Below are positions 52,601 through 60,870 of a stretch of DNA of 64,000 nt, one piece after another. The stretch is from Streptomyces nojiriensis (GTDB lineage Bacteria; Actinomycetota; Actinomycetes; Streptomycetales; Streptomycetaceae). The stretch covers positions 6,075,501 through 6,139,500 of the forward strand of contig NZ_CP071139.1 in the NCBI RefSeq assembly GCF_017639205.1, written 5' to 3'. Under the pieces are notes generated by a model that was not told the DNA's origin, did not search any database, and saw nothing but the letters and a program-made list of their open reading frames with translations. Position numbers and translations under genes: made by a program. The stretch's first letter is position 1. Every line of letters starts with the position of its first letter.

Positions 52601-54239
52601 CCTCGGCGCGGGTCCGCTCCAGGGTTTCCTCGGCCTGCTTGCGCAGTGTGCCGGCCCGCTCCACGGCCTCGGCGCGCACCCGCTCGCTCTCGGCGGTCGC
52701 GCCGCCGCGCAGCTCGTCGGCGTCCGCCTTGGCCTTGCCGAGCAGTTCCTCGGCGGTCCGGGCCGCCTCCTCGATCTGCTGGACGGCCTCGCGGCGGGCC
52801 TCGCCGCGGATCCGCTCGCCCTCGGCGACTGCCTCGGCGCGCAGCTGCTCGGCCTCGCCGCGCAGCCGCCGGGCCTCCGACTGGAGCTCGACCGTGCGGG
52901 CCCGGTACTCCTCGGTGTCGTCCTTCGCCGCGCCCTTGAGCTCGTCGGCCGTGGCCGCCGCCTGCAGGCGCAGCCGGTCGGCCTCGGTCTCGGCCTCGCG
53001 GCGGATCCGCTCGGCCTCCTCGGACGCGGCCCGGGTGGTGGCCCGGGCGTCCTCCGAGGCCTTGTTCAGTACGTCCTCGGCGGTGCGGGCGGCCTTCGCC
53101 AGCTGCGCCGCCATGTCCTCGGCCGCGGCCGTACGGGCCTGCTCGCCGGCCTCGGTGCGCTGCCGCTCGGCGTCCGCGCGGGCGTCGGCCAGGACCTGCT
53201 CGGCCTCCGCCTTGAGGGCCTCGGCCTCCTTGGTGGCCTCGCCGACCAGCCGGGCGACCTGCTCCTTGGCGGTTCGGGTGCGCTGCTCGTTGACGGACTC
53301 CGCCGACGTCAGCTGCCGGGTGGCGCTCTCCTTCGCCTCCGCGAGGAGCTTCTCCGCCTCGGAACGCGCCACCCGCAGCGCGGAATCGGCTTCCTGCACG
53401 CGGGATTCGGCCAGCCGGCCCAGGTCCAGGGTCTGCTGGCGGGTGTGCTCGGCCTCGGCGGTGGTGGTGGAGCGCAGCCGCTCCGCGTGCTCGCTGGCCT
53501 CCTGGGCCTGGGCGGAGGCGGCGGTCAGCAGCCGCTCGGCCTCCTTGCGGGCGCGCAGCAGGGTGGCCTCGGCCTCCGCGCGGGCGGTCTCGGCGTCCGC
53601 GGCCATCCGGCGCCGGGTCTCCTCGGCGACCCGGGCGGCTTCCGCGCGGGCGGCGTTCAGGGACTGCTCGGCCTCGGCGCGGGACTCCTCCATGAGCCGG
53701 CGCGCCTGGGACTCCGTACGGGCCCGCAGCTGCTCGGCCCAGGCCACGTTCTCGTTGACGTGGGCCTCGACGGTCTGGCGCCGCTCGCCCAGCTCCTGGT
53801 CCAGGCGCTGGCGGCGGTTGACGGCCTCGGCGTGCAGCTCGGCCTGCAGGCGCGCCTGGTGCTCGGCGTGCTCCTGGAGGATGCGCTGGGTCTGCGCCCG
53901 GGCGTCGCGGAGCTCGCGCTCGGCGTCGGAGCGCATCTGGTCGGCCTGGATCTGGGCATTACGGAGCAGCTGCTCCGCCTGGTACCCCATGTCCGCGCCG
54001 TCGTACGCGGGGCGGGACGCAAGAGCGCGTCGTACCTCGTGAAGCTTGGCGCGCAGCACCTCGACCTGGTATCCCAGGTCCTCGGCGTGCTGGACGGCCT
54101 TCCCGCGCTCCTTCTTCAGCCGCTCCATCTCGGCCTCGAAGCGCGAGAGATGGTCGGCCTCGGCCTGATGGCTCTCCTGGCTTTCGTAGCCCCGCACAGC
54201 GCGGTCCCATCCGTCCCCTGGTCGCAAGCTCACTCCCAA
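49641..54239 (-). CDS. scy: Scy: polarisome scaffold of the hyphal tip
   Basis: The 1532-residue protein is almost wholly coiled coil. After a DivIVA/FilP-like start (WDRAVRGYESQESHQAEADHL) come heptads, then long arrays of the 51-residue heptad/hendecad repeat known for this family, seen as recurring EARAEANRLRTEAAEQ and ETRAANAATVGEA blocks. The end is a short Pro/Gly-rich tail. Scy gathers DivIVA, FilP and ParA at growing tips and sets branch sites. The S. coelicolor protein has about 1326 residues, so this one appears longer by several repeats. TTG 54239 is the first start; GTG 54233 is an equal option. Repeats at DNA level make the locus prone to length change. Confidence 0.94.
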   Translation of the reverse strand: MGVSLRPGDGWDRAVRGYESQESHQAEADHLSRFEAEMERLKKERGKAVQHAEDLGYQVEVLRAKLHEVRRALASRPAYDGADMGYQAEQLLRNAQIQADQMRSDAERELRDARAQTQRILQEHAEHQARLQAELHAEAVNRRQRLDQELGERRQTVEAHVNENVAWAEQLRARTESQARRLMEESRAEAEQSLNAARAEAARVAEETRRRMAADAETARAEAEATLLRARKEAERLLTAASAQAQEASEHAERLRSTTTAEAEHTRQQTLDLGRLAESRVQEADSALRVARSEAEKLLAEAKESATRQLTSAESVNEQRTRTAKEQVARLVGEATKEAEALKAEAEQVLADARADAERQRTEAGEQARTAAAEDMAAQLAKAARTAEDVLNKASEDARATTRAASEEAERIRREAETEADRLRLQAAATADELKGAAKDDTEEYRARTVELQSEARRLRGEAEQLRAEAVAEGERIRGEARREAVQQIEEAARTAEELLGKAKADADELRGGATAESERVRAEAVERAGTLRKQAEETLERTRAEAERLRAEAEEQAEGVRAEADAAAAARRQETEQALAAKRAEADEELVRLHTEAEARLTTAEQTLRDARGAAENIRRETTEENDRLRAESAERIRTLQTQAEAEADQLRTEAAQDAGRARAEAEQSAVRLRGEAEAEAERVRSEAQETADRLRAEAKAAAERVAEEAAEALAAAQEEAARRRRESEETLSSARTDADSERAQAREQSEELLAQARKRSEEAQAEAVWLTEEAERRASEVVSAAEATAQQVRDSVAGLHEQAEEEIAGLRNAAEHAAERTRTEAEEEAGRVRSDAYAERERATEDANRVRSEARAETDAAKALAERTVAEAIAEAEQLRSDTAEYAQRVRTEATDALASSERDAARTRADARDDANRIRGEAAESLESARAEGARITAEATAEAERLTEETRAANAATVGEAEAQAERITAEAAQAAEATRTEAANALDEARAEGNRLRTEAAEQVDRLISEAAAEADRLTDETRAANAATVGEATVEAERLTSAATRLKAQAAETLASAERDAARIMVDSRAEGDRLIDETRVANEATVGEAAAEADRIRAEAAQVLDEARAEGGRIVGEATAEAERVTAAANETLAGAERDAEQTLDEARAEANRLRTDAAEQADRLVTEAVSETEKLTEQTRKDNERTVGEAAGEAERLRADASEALSSAQEHAARTRSEAERVKARAAAEAERTRSEARAESERLLDEAREAANKRRTEAAEQVDRLITEASAEAEKLTADAQKQALAATTAAEEQADAMVDAARKEAVRITSEATVEGNSAVEKARTDANELLVGARTDAAAIRERAEELRGRVEGEVEELHERARRESAEQMKSAGERVDKLVRAATEQSVEAEAKAKELVSDASSEASKVRIAAVRKAEALLKEAEQKKAELAREAESALAQAKAEAEQLVEEGRRELEVLVRRREDIQAEISRVQDVLEALESFEAPSGGGKPAVGGQGTGGVKAGVTAGSTRSGGKASEG

Positions 54240-54389
54240 TGAGCATCGCTCGCCCGCTGAACGACGCCCCCGGGGGAATGGTGTCAGATACCGGGGCAGG
54301 GGTCACAGGCCCCGACCCCGTCTCCGCACCGAACCCCGGCCGAGCCATGGCCACTCTACCGGCCGGGGAATCGGGCCATCAGTGGTCTC

Positions 54390-54818
54390 TCAGTGCTCGG
54401 GGTTCGAGGTGACCAGTTCGGTGAGAACGCCGTGGCAGTCCTTGGGGTGCAGGAAGGTGATGGAGGAGCCCATGGAGCCGGTGCGGGGCTGGTCGTAGAG
54501 CACGCGGACGCCCTTGCCGCGGATGGCCTCGGAGTCCCCCTGGACGTCCTCGGTGCCGAAGGCGATGTGGTGCACGCCCTCGCCGTTCTTGGCCAGCCAT
54601 TTACCGACGGCGGAGTCCTCGCGGGTGGGCTCCAGCAGCTGGAGGTACGAGGCGCCGCCGTCGGACGTCTCGTTGATCTTCAACATGGCCTCGCGGACAC
54701 CCTGCTCCTCGTTCACCTCGGAGTGGAACACCTCGAAGCCGTACGTGGCACGGTAGAACTCGACAGTCTTGTCCAGGTCGAAGCAGGCGATCCCGATGTG
54801 GTCGATTCTTGTCAGCAT
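54390..54818 (-). CDS. mce: Methylmalonyl-CoA epimerase
   Basis: The 142-residue VOC-fold enzyme interconverts (R)- and (S)-methylmalonyl-CoA. I start at ATG 54818 (MLTRIDHIGIACFDLDKTVEFY). The metal ligands lie in RIDHIGIA, GEGVHHIAFGTEDV and the Glu of VLTELV. It links the propionyl-CoA carboxylase and mutase steps; MeaB at 56.3 kb serves the same pathway. It is divergent from the thiolase gene, with 135 bases between starts. Confidence 0.95.
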   Translation of the reverse strand: MLTRIDHIGIACFDLDKTVEFYRATYGFEVFHSEVNEEQGVREAMLKINETSDGGASYLQLLEPTREDSAVGKWLAKNGEGVHHIAFGTEDVQGDSEAIRGKGVRVLYDQPRTGSMGSSITFLHPKDCHGVLTELVTSNPEH

Positions 54819-54953
54819 GGTGACAGTGCACCGCCGAAGGGGGCCGTCACGCAACGTGCGCGCGATCACACCGGCAGGCCGGTGACCGCTGCGGTACCGC
54901 CCAGTACATTCACGTAAACCCTCGTTCACTCCTCATCCAAGGGGCTGTGCCTC

Positions 54954-56153
54954 ATGTCCGGATCGAACAACACCACTTCTGTGATCGTCGCCGGGGCCCG
55001 CACGCCCATGGGACGGCTGCTCGGCTCGCTGAAGTCCTTCTCGGGTGCCGACCTCGGCGGCTTCGCCATCAAGTCCGCGCTGGACCGGGCCGGGATCTCC
55101 AGCGACCAGGTGCAGTACGTGATCATGGGTCAGGTGCTGCAGGCCGGTGCGGGCCAGATCCCGGCCCGCCAGGCGGCGGTCAAGGCCGGCATCCCGATGA
55201 ACGTGCCCGCGCTCACGATCAACAAGGTGTGCCTCTCGGGCCTGGACGCGATCGCGCTGGCCGACCAGCTGATCCGCGCCGGGGAGTTCGACATCGTGGT
55301 CGCGGGCGGTCAGGAGTCCATGACCAACGCCCCGCACCTGCTGCCCAAGTCCCGCGACGGCTACAAGTACGGCGCCGTCGAGATGCTGGACGCGATGGCC
55401 TACGACGGCCTCACCGACGCCTTCGAGAACATCGCGATGGGCGAGTCCACCGAGAAGCACAACACCCGCCTGGGCATCGAGCGCGCCCCGCAGGACGAGT
55501 TCGCCGCCGCCTCGCACCAGCGGGCCGCGGCCGCGCAGAAGAACGGCGTCTTCGAGGCCGAGATCGTCCCCGTGGAGATCCCGCAGCGCAAGGGCGACCC
55601 GGTGATCTTCTCGGCTGACGAGGGCATCCGCCCGGAGACCACCGTGGAGTCCCTCGGCAAGCTGCGTCCGGCCTTCGCCAAGGACGGCACGATCACCGCC
55701 GGCACCTCCTCCCAGATCAGCGACGGCGCCGCCGCCGTGGTCGTGATGAGCAAGGCGAAGGCCGAGGAGCTCGGCCTGGAGTGGATCGCCGAGATCGGCG
55801 CCCACGGCAATGTGGCCGGTCCCGACAACTCGCTCCAGTCGCAGCCGTCGAACGCGATCCTGCACGCCCTGAAGAAGGAGGGCCTCCAGGTCTCCGACCT
55901 GGACCTCATCGAGATCAACGAGGCCTTCGCGGCGGTCGCCGTGCAGTCAATGAAGGACCTCGGCGTGACCCCGGAAAAGGTGAACGTCAACGGTGGCGCC
56001 ATCGCCCTGGGGCACCCGATCGGCATGTCCGGTGCCCGTGTGGTGCTGCACCTGGCGCTGGAGCTGAAGCGCCGTGGCGGCGGCGTCGGCGCGGCCGCCC
56101 TGTGCGGCGGTGGCGGCCAGGGCGACGCCCTGATCGTCCGCGTCGCCAAGTAG
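54954..56153 (+). CDS. Acetyl-CoA C-acetyltransferase (thiolase)
   Basis: The 399-residue thiolase condenses two acetyl-CoA to acetoacetyl-CoA or performs the reverse. The catalytic set is complete: Cys93 in NKVCLSGLDAI, His354 in NGGAIALGHPIGMSGAR and Cys384 in ALCGGGGQGDALIV. ATG 54954 follows CAAGGGG. meaB follows after about 100 bases. Confidence 0.97.
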   Translation: MSGSNNTTSVIVAGARTPMGRLLGSLKSFSGADLGGFAIKSALDRAGISSDQVQYVIMGQVLQAGAGQIPARQAAVKAGIPMNVPALTINKVCLSGLDAIALADQLIRAGEFDIVVAGGQESMTNAPHLLPKSRDGYKYGAVEMLDAMAYDGLTDAFENIAMGESTEKHNTRLGIERAPQDEFAAASHQRAAAAQKNGVFEAEIVPVEIPQRKGDPVIFSADEGIRPETTVESLGKLRPAFAKDGTITAGTSSQISDGAAAVVVMSKAKAEELGLEWIAEIGAHGNVAGPDNSLQSQPSNAILHALKKEGLQVSDLDLIEINEAFAAVAVQSMKDLGVTPEKVNVNGGAIALGHPIGMSGARVVLHLALELKRRGGGVGAAALCGGGGQGDALIVRVAK

Positions 56154-56257
56154 GCAGCGGCAGGCCGCCCGGCCCCGATGCGGGGGCCGGCGGCGCCTCT
56201 TCCCCGGGCCTGGCGGCCCTCAGGCATCCCGTACGAGAACCGAGGAGCGCAGCACGT

Positions 56258-57220
56258 ATGACGGCGGTGGACGTCCCCCAGCTGGTGGCCCAGGCCCGTG
56301 AGGGCCGGCCGAGAGCGGTGGCCCGGCTGATCTCGCTGGTCGAGGGGGCGTCCCCGCAGCTGCGCGAGGTGATGGCCGCGCTGGCCCCGCTGACCGGCGG
56401 GGCGTACGTGGTGGGGCTGACGGGGTCGCCGGGCGTCGGCAAGTCGACCTCGACCTCGGCGCTGGTGTCCGCTTACCGCAAGGCCGGCAAGCGGGTCGGC
56501 GTCCTCGCCGTCGACCCGTCCTCGCCCTTCTCGGGCGGTGCGCTGCTCGGCGACCGGGTGCGGATGTCGGACCACGCCTCGGACCCGGGGGTCTACATCC
56601 GCTCCATGGCCACCCGCGGCCACCTGGGCGGGCTCGCCTGGGCCGCCCCGCAGGCGATCCGGGTGCTGGACGCGGCCGGCTGCGAGGTGATCCTGGTCGA
56701 GACGGTCGGGGTCGGGCAGTCGGAGGTGGAGATCGCCTCGCAGGCCGACACCTCGGTGGTGCTGCTCGCCCCCGGGATGGGGGACGGGATCCAGGCCGCC
56801 AAGGCGGGCATCCTGGAGATCGGCGACGTCTACGTGGTCAACAAGGCGGACCGGGACGGCGCCGACGCCACCGCCCGGGAGCTGAACCACATGCTGGGCC
56901 TGGGCGAGGCCCGGGGCCGGGACGACTGGCGGCCGCCGATCGTGAAGACGGTCGCGGCCCGCGGCCAGGGCATCGACGAGCTGGTCGAGGCGCTGGAGAA
57001 GCACCGGGCGTGGATGGACGAGCGCGGAGTGCTGGCGCAGCGCCGGGCGGCCCGCGCGGCCCGGGAGGTCGAGACGATCGCCGTGACGGCGTTGCGGGCG
57101 CGGATGGCCGATGTGCACGGCGACGCGCACCTCGACGCCCTGGCCGCCAGAGTGGCGGTGGGCGAGCTGGACCCGTACGCGGCGGCGGACGCGCTGCTGA
57201 CGACGCTGACGGAGGCGTAG
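56258..57220 (+). CDS. meaB: MeaB/ArgK-family GTPase, chaperone of B12-dependent acyl-CoA mutases
   Basis: This 320-residue G3E GTPase protects and reloads methylmalonyl-CoA mutase or related mutases. Motifs are the P-loop GSPGVGKST at residues 56-64, the switch/Mg region VDPSSPFSGGALLGDRVRM, ETVGVGQSE and the base motif VVNKAD. ATG 56258 has GAGGAG upstream. It works with the epimerase, the thiolase and the PduO-type enzyme of this window. No mutase is encoded here. Confidence 0.95.
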   Translation: MTAVDVPQLVAQAREGRPRAVARLISLVEGASPQLREVMAALAPLTGGAYVVGLTGSPGVGKSTSTSALVSAYRKAGKRVGVLAVDPSSPFSGGALLGDRVRMSDHASDPGVYIRSMATRGHLGGLAWAAPQAIRVLDAAGCEVILVETVGVGQSEVEIASQADTSVVLLAPGMGDGIQAAKAGILEIGDVYVVNKADRDGADATARELNHMLGLGEARGRDDWRPPIVKTVAARGQGIDELVEALEKHRAWMDERGVLAQRRAARAAREVETIAVTALRARMADVHGDAHLDALAARVAVGELDPYAAADALLTTLTEA

Positions 57221-57228
57221 ATCCGGAC

Positions 57229-57284
57229 CCCGGGCCGGACCCCGGCAGGGCGCGTGCGGCGCCGCTGCCGGGGCCCGGCCCGGG
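57229..57284. terminator. Bidirectional terminator between meaB and the PepSY gene
   Basis: A 20-bp stem with one mismatch (57229-57248 with 57265-57284) has a 16-nt loop and lies between convergent genes. Confidence 0.85.
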
Positions 57285-57288
57285 TGCG

Positions 57289-57861
57289 TCAGGAGTTCTC
57301 GTCCGAGTCGGAGTCCGAGTCCGAGTCGGACTGCGCGGTGACCTTGCCGGTCGTGGGGTCCACGGAGCCGTTCCACGTCTTGCCGTCGGAGCCCTTGACC
57401 TCGACGTGCCAGTACGGGGCCTGGCCGTTGTCACCGGAGTCCCATTCGACGGTCCACGCCGTGCCCGGGTGGGCGGCCACGGCGGCCTTGGCGGCCTGCG
57501 CCGCGGTGATCTTGGCCGCGAGCAGCCCCTTGTGCTCGCCGGGGTTCTCGCCCTTGTCCACGTTCTGCCGGGAGACCTTGCCCGTGGCGGCGTCGACCTC
57601 CAGCTCGGCATGGCCCTTGCCGTCCTTGGTGATCACGTCCACGTGCCAGACGTTGCCGTCCCGGTCGAGGGACTCGACCACGCCCGGGTAGTCCTTCAGG
57701 GCGGCGGCGAGAGCCTGCTCGGCCGTGACGTCGGCCTTGGCGGCGGCGGCCGCGGGGGCGGTTCCCGCCAGGTCGGCGGAGACCGCGGCGGCGGTCGCCA
57801 CGGGGCCTGCGACCAGCAGGGCCACGGACGCGGCCGCTGAGACGAACACGTTGCGCTTCAT
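57289..57861 (-). CDS. Secreted PepSY-domain protein
   Basis: This 190-residue protein starts at ATG 57861 with AGGAGG upstream. A signal peptide (MKRNVFVSAAASVALLVAGPVATAAA) is followed by two PepSY units: VTAEQALAAALKDYPGVV with WHVDVITKDGKGHAELEVDAATG, then ITAAQAAKAAVAAHPG with WHVEVKGSDGKTWNGSVDPTTG. The C-terminus is an Asp/Ser dipeptide run (four DS units), encoded by a short GAGTCG-type repeat that can slip. PepSY domains inhibit or bind proteases and other exported proteins. Confidence 0.9.
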   Translation of the reverse strand: MKRNVFVSAAASVALLVAGPVATAAAVSADLAGTAPAAAAAKADVTAEQALAAALKDYPGVVESLDRDGNVWHVDVITKDGKGHAELEVDAATGKVSRQNVDKGENPGEHKGLLAAKITAAQAAKAAVAAHPGTAWTVEWDSGDNGQAPYWHVEVKGSDGKTWNGSVDPTTGKVTAQSDSDSDSDSDENS

Positions 57862-57990
57862 GGGCTGGACCTCCTCAGGCCGGCCCACGGACACCGGGCC
57901 GGCAGCGGGCGTTCCCAGCCATTGTCGGGCCGACGGCCGTCCGGGGCGCGGCGAGCCGATGAGGCCCGCGCCGGCCGGACGGCCCCGGCC

Positions 57991-58503
57991 TCAGACCTTG
58001 CCGCGGTTGTCGCGCAGGTGCTCCGCGACCGGGGTCAGCGAGGCGCGCAGCGCCGCCAGGGCCTCCGGCGGCAGCAGGTCGATGAAGTGCCGACGGACGG
58101 ACGCCACGTGGTGCGGGGCGACGCGTCGCATCGTTTCCATGCCCTCGTCCGTGAGCACCGCGTACAGGCCGCGGCGGTCGGACTCGCAGTTCACCCGGCG
58201 GACCAGGCCGGCCGTCTCCATGCGCGTGATCTGGTGCGACAGCCGGCTCTTGGACTGCAGCGTGGCGGTCGCGAGATCGCTCATCCGCATCCGGTGGTCC
58301 TGCGACTCCGAGAGGTTCACGAGGATCTCGTAGTCGTTGTTGGTGAGTCCGAAGGGCTGGAGATCCTTTTCCAGCTGGTGCATCAGCAGCCTGCTGACGT
58401 CCAGGTGGGTGCGCCAGGCGCACTGCTCGGCGTCGGTCAGCCAGTGGGTCCCCCCGGACGGAGTCTGGGGGAGGGGGGCCGTCTCGGTCTCCATGGTCTC
58501 CAT
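57991..58503 (-). CDS. MarR-family transcriptional regulator
   Basis: This 170-residue winged-helix repressor type has NDYEILVNLSESQDHRMRMSDLATATLQSKSRLSHQITRMETAGLVRRVNCESDRRGLYAVLTDEG-like architecture covering residues 55-115. The start ATG 58503 coincides with the +1 expected from the promoter just upstream, so the message is probably leaderless. Possible controlled genes are the PepSY gene downstream, the AIM24 genes or itself. Confidence 0.88.
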   Translation of the reverse strand: METMETETAPLPQTPSGGTHWLTDAEQCAWRTHLDVSRLLMHQLEKDLQPFGLTNNDYEILVNLSESQDHRMRMSDLATATLQSKSRLSHQITRMETAGLVRRVNCESDRRGLYAVLTDEGMETMRRVAPHHVASVRRHFIDLLPPEALAALRASLTPVAEHLRDNRGKV

Positions 58504-58509
58504 GAATGA

Positions 58510-58539
58510 ACTCTACCTAAAAAGTTGAATTGCGTACAA
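58510..58539 (-). promoter_or_regulatory. Promoter of the MarR gene (leaderless)
   Basis: On the minus strand TTGTAC (58534-58539), 18 bases and TAGAGT (58510-58515) precede ATG 58503 by 6 bases. The stretch is AT-rich for this genome. A weak TTG...CAA dyad at 58525-58539 overlaps the -35 box and could be an autoregulatory site. Confidence 0.6.
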
Positions 58540-58558
58540 AAATCTCAGGTCAGGCGGA

Positions 58559-59386
58559 TCACAGTCCGAGGCGGCGCTGGAGATCACCCAGCTGTCCCGG
58601 CATCCGCGGCACGCCCAGCTGCCCCATCGGACCCTGGCCGGCCCCCGGAACGCCCTGTGCGTTGCCCGTGGCCGCCCCGGCGCCGACCGCGCCGATCGCC
58701 TGCTCCGCCATCAGCATCTCCGACGACTGGAGCAGCACCGTCCCCGCACCGACGAACTCGAACTGGTGCTCCTCGCCCGAGCTGCCCCCTATGCCCGTGA
58801 GCGAGCGCAGTCCGCCCATCACGCCCGTCATGTAGCCGTGGTCGTAGTGGTGGCACGGCGAGGGGCAGTCCGCCCAGCCCACCAGGGCCTGCGGGTCCAC
58901 GCGCAGCGGCGGCTCCATGAACACCACCGGTCCGTTGGACGCAGCCACGAACTTCCCGGTTCCGATCAGGGTCAGGAAGCCCGGGACGATCGACTGCTTC
59001 AGGGCGAGCGAGGGCTGGTACGCCAGCAGGTTGCCCGACCGGATCGTCAGGTTGCCGTTGTCCAGGTCGTACGAGTTCACGTCGAAGGCCTGGTCGGCCA
59101 GCAGCATCTTGCCCGAGCCCTCGGCCACCACCCAGTCGCTGGCGTGCAGCGGCGAGTGGAAGCTGGTGCGCAGCAGGCGGTCGAAGCGGCCGTTGCCGAT
59201 GCCGTTGAACTCGATGTGCCCGTAGTACGAGATCATCTTGCCCTTCTGCAGGAACCACTGGCTCCCCTTGAGCTCCACGCAGAAGGTGTACGCGTTCACG
59301 TTGTCGTCGGAGGGCAGCGTGTACGGGTCGTAGACCGTCGGACTGCCAGCGCCGCCCGGTCCGCCGGTCACGGGGCCAAAGTTCAC
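58559..59386 (-). CDS. AIM24-family protein, third of three
   Basis: This 275-residue beta-rich AIM24-family protein starts at GTG 59386, overlapping the previous stop (GTGA). It contains YGHIEFNGIGNG, the SGKMLLADQAFDV repeat, PSLALKQSIVPGFLTLIGTGKFVA and RVDPQALVGWADCPSPCHHYDHGY. The Cys/His cluster CPSPCHHYDH is unique to this copy. The C-terminal 50 residues are Gly/Met/Gln-rich. Function in bacteria is unknown. Confidence 0.85.
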   Translation of the reverse strand: MNFGPVTGGPGGAGSPTVYDPYTLPSDDNVNAYTFCVELKGSQWFLQKGKMISYYGHIEFNGIGNGRFDRLLRTSFHSPLHASDWVVAEGSGKMLLADQAFDVNSYDLDNGNLTIRSGNLLAYQPSLALKQSIVPGFLTLIGTGKFVAASNGPVVFMEPPLRVDPQALVGWADCPSPCHHYDHGYMTGVMGGLRSLTGIGGSSGEEHQFEFVGAGTVLLQSSEMLMAEQAIGAVGAGAATGNAQGVPGAGQGPMGQLGVPRMPGQLGDLQRRLGL

Positions 59387-60033
59387 AGCTTCTCCTCGGA
59401 GGCCTGTACGTACACCGCGCCCTGGCCGGACAGCTCCAGCTGGAACGCCTCGCCCGAGCCGCGCCCCACCATGTCCCGCCAGCCGAGCGCGGTGGAGAGC
59501 TTGTTGCGCACGTCACCGTGGTGGGCGACGTACGCCTGCGGGTCCACGTGGATCGGGCGCTGCGGGGTGATCGGCAGCTCTATGACCCCGCCGTGGGCCA
59601 TCACGGCCACGGAGCCGTGGCCCTTGAGGGTGGTGGTGAAGAGGCCCTGGCCGGTCACCTGGCCGCGGACCATGCCCATGACCCCGCCCTGGGAGCCCAT
59701 GAACATCGTGCCCTGCTGGAGGGTGCCGTCGAAGGCGAGCAGCCGGTCGGCCTCGACGTAGAGGGTCTCGCCGGTCAGGTTGATCACCTGGATGTGGTGG
59801 CCGCCGTGGCCGAACATCACGGTGCCGCTGCCCTCGACCGCCATCAGCGGGGTCTGCTCGTTCGCCACCCGGCGCCCGATCATGCCCATGACCCCGCCCT
59901 GACCGCCCGTCAGGCTCGGGGTGAAGGAGACCTCGCCGCGGTACGCGAGCATGGCGCCCCGCTGGCTGTACATCTTCTGACCCGGGATCACCTGGGCCTC
60001 GACCATCTTCGAGTTGATCTCGCGGAACGGCAT
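59383..60033 (-). CDS. AIM24-family protein, second of three
   Basis: This 216-residue AIM24-fold protein starts at ATG 60033 (MPFREINSKMVEAQVIPGQKM), overlapping the first gene's stop (TGATG). Repeated elements are GGVMGMIGRRVANEQTPLM, GSGTVMFGHGGHHIQVINL and HVDPQAYVAHHGDVRNKL. The GSGEAFQLELSGQGAVYVQASE tail is shared with the first copy. Confidence 0.87.
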   Translation of the reverse strand: MPFREINSKMVEAQVIPGQKMYSQRGAMLAYRGEVSFTPSLTGGQGGVMGMIGRRVANEQTPLMAVEGSGTVMFGHGGHHIQVINLTGETLYVEADRLLAFDGTLQQGTMFMGSQGGVMGMVRGQVTGQGLFTTTLKGHGSVAVMAHGGVIELPITPQRPIHVDPQAYVAHHGDVRNKLSTALGWRDMVGRGSGEAFQLELSGQGAVYVQASEEKL

Positions 60034-60671
60034 CAGATGTCGCCCCCGACGGTGTTGCGCTCGCTGGGCTGCACGTAGACCAGGCCCTCGCCCTCGAAGC
60101 GGATCTGGAACGCCTCGCCGGAGCCCTCGCCGATGAGTGTGCGGAAGTTCACACCCGACTGGAAGGACTGCTGGAGGTTGCCCGTGTGCGCGATGTACGC
60201 GCCGGGGTCGACGGACAGCGGGTACTGGGCGCTCACGCGCAGCACCACGGCCGGGCCGTCGGACATGATCGCGGCCTGGCCCGAGCCCTCGACGGTCGTG
60301 GTGAACAGGCCGTTGCCCGTCGTCGCACCGCGCAGGCCGGTGAAGGTGGTGCCGGTGCGCAGACCGGCGTCGGTGCACAGCAGGTTGCTGGACTCGACGT
60401 AGAGCTTCTCGCCGCGCAGGTTGACCAGGTTGATCTCGCTCGCGCGGTCGGCGAAGAAGCAGGTGCCGTGCCCCTGCACTTCCATCACTGTCATCTGTTC
60501 GCCGGTCAGCCGGCGGGTCACCATGCCGCGGAGGCCTTCGCCGCCGCCGGTCATCTTCTTGAAGGCCATCTGCCCGTCGTACGCGACCATGGAGCCGTTC
60601 TTCGCTTTCACGGCATCCCCGGTCAGGTCGACGGCCAGCACCTTGCTGCCTTGGAGTCGGAACTGAGCCAC
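60033..60671 (-). CDS. AIM24-family protein, first of three
   Basis: This 212-residue protein starts at GTG 60671 (MAQFRLQGSKVLAVDL). It shows GEGLRGMVTRRLTGEQMTVM, GQAAIMSDGPAVVLRV and SVDPGAYIAHTGNLQQSFQ, ending GSGEAFQIRFEGEGLVYVQPSE. The three genes form one tightly overlapping operon and are paralogues of equal fold, suggesting a hetero-oligomer. The gene is divergent from that at 60871, with a 199-base shared promoter region. Confidence 0.87.
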   Translation of the reverse strand: MAQFRLQGSKVLAVDLTGDAVKAKNGSMVAYDGQMAFKKMTGGGEGLRGMVTRRLTGEQMTVMEVQGHGTCFFADRASEINLVNLRGEKLYVESSNLLCTDAGLRTGTTFTGLRGATTGNGLFTTTVEGSGQAAIMSDGPAVVLRVSAQYPLSVDPGAYIAHTGNLQQSFQSGVNFRTLIGEGSGEAFQIRFEGEGLVYVQPSERNTVGGDI

Positions 60672-60870
60672 GGGGAGACGTTATCGGCACCGGGCGAACC
60701 CGAACAGGGCCTCGTGGCTGATATATGCCACACCCAGGAGATATCGGTGCGACCGTACGGGGGTCCCGGACCTCGTGCGCAGGCCGCGGCGGGGGGAGGG
60801 GTCGGGTCAAGATCCCGTAAAGCGGCTGAGACACTGGGAAGGACCCTGGCCTCCACCCCGAAGGTTCCAC

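Noticed and set aside
50130..54242. 1370-codon open frame opposite scy, and a 689-codon one at 49657-51726
   Set aside because: They are antisense shadows of a repetitive, very GC-rich coiled-coil gene. Their translations are Leu/Gly/Arg- or Ser/Ala-rich low complexity with no domain, and scy has clear homology.
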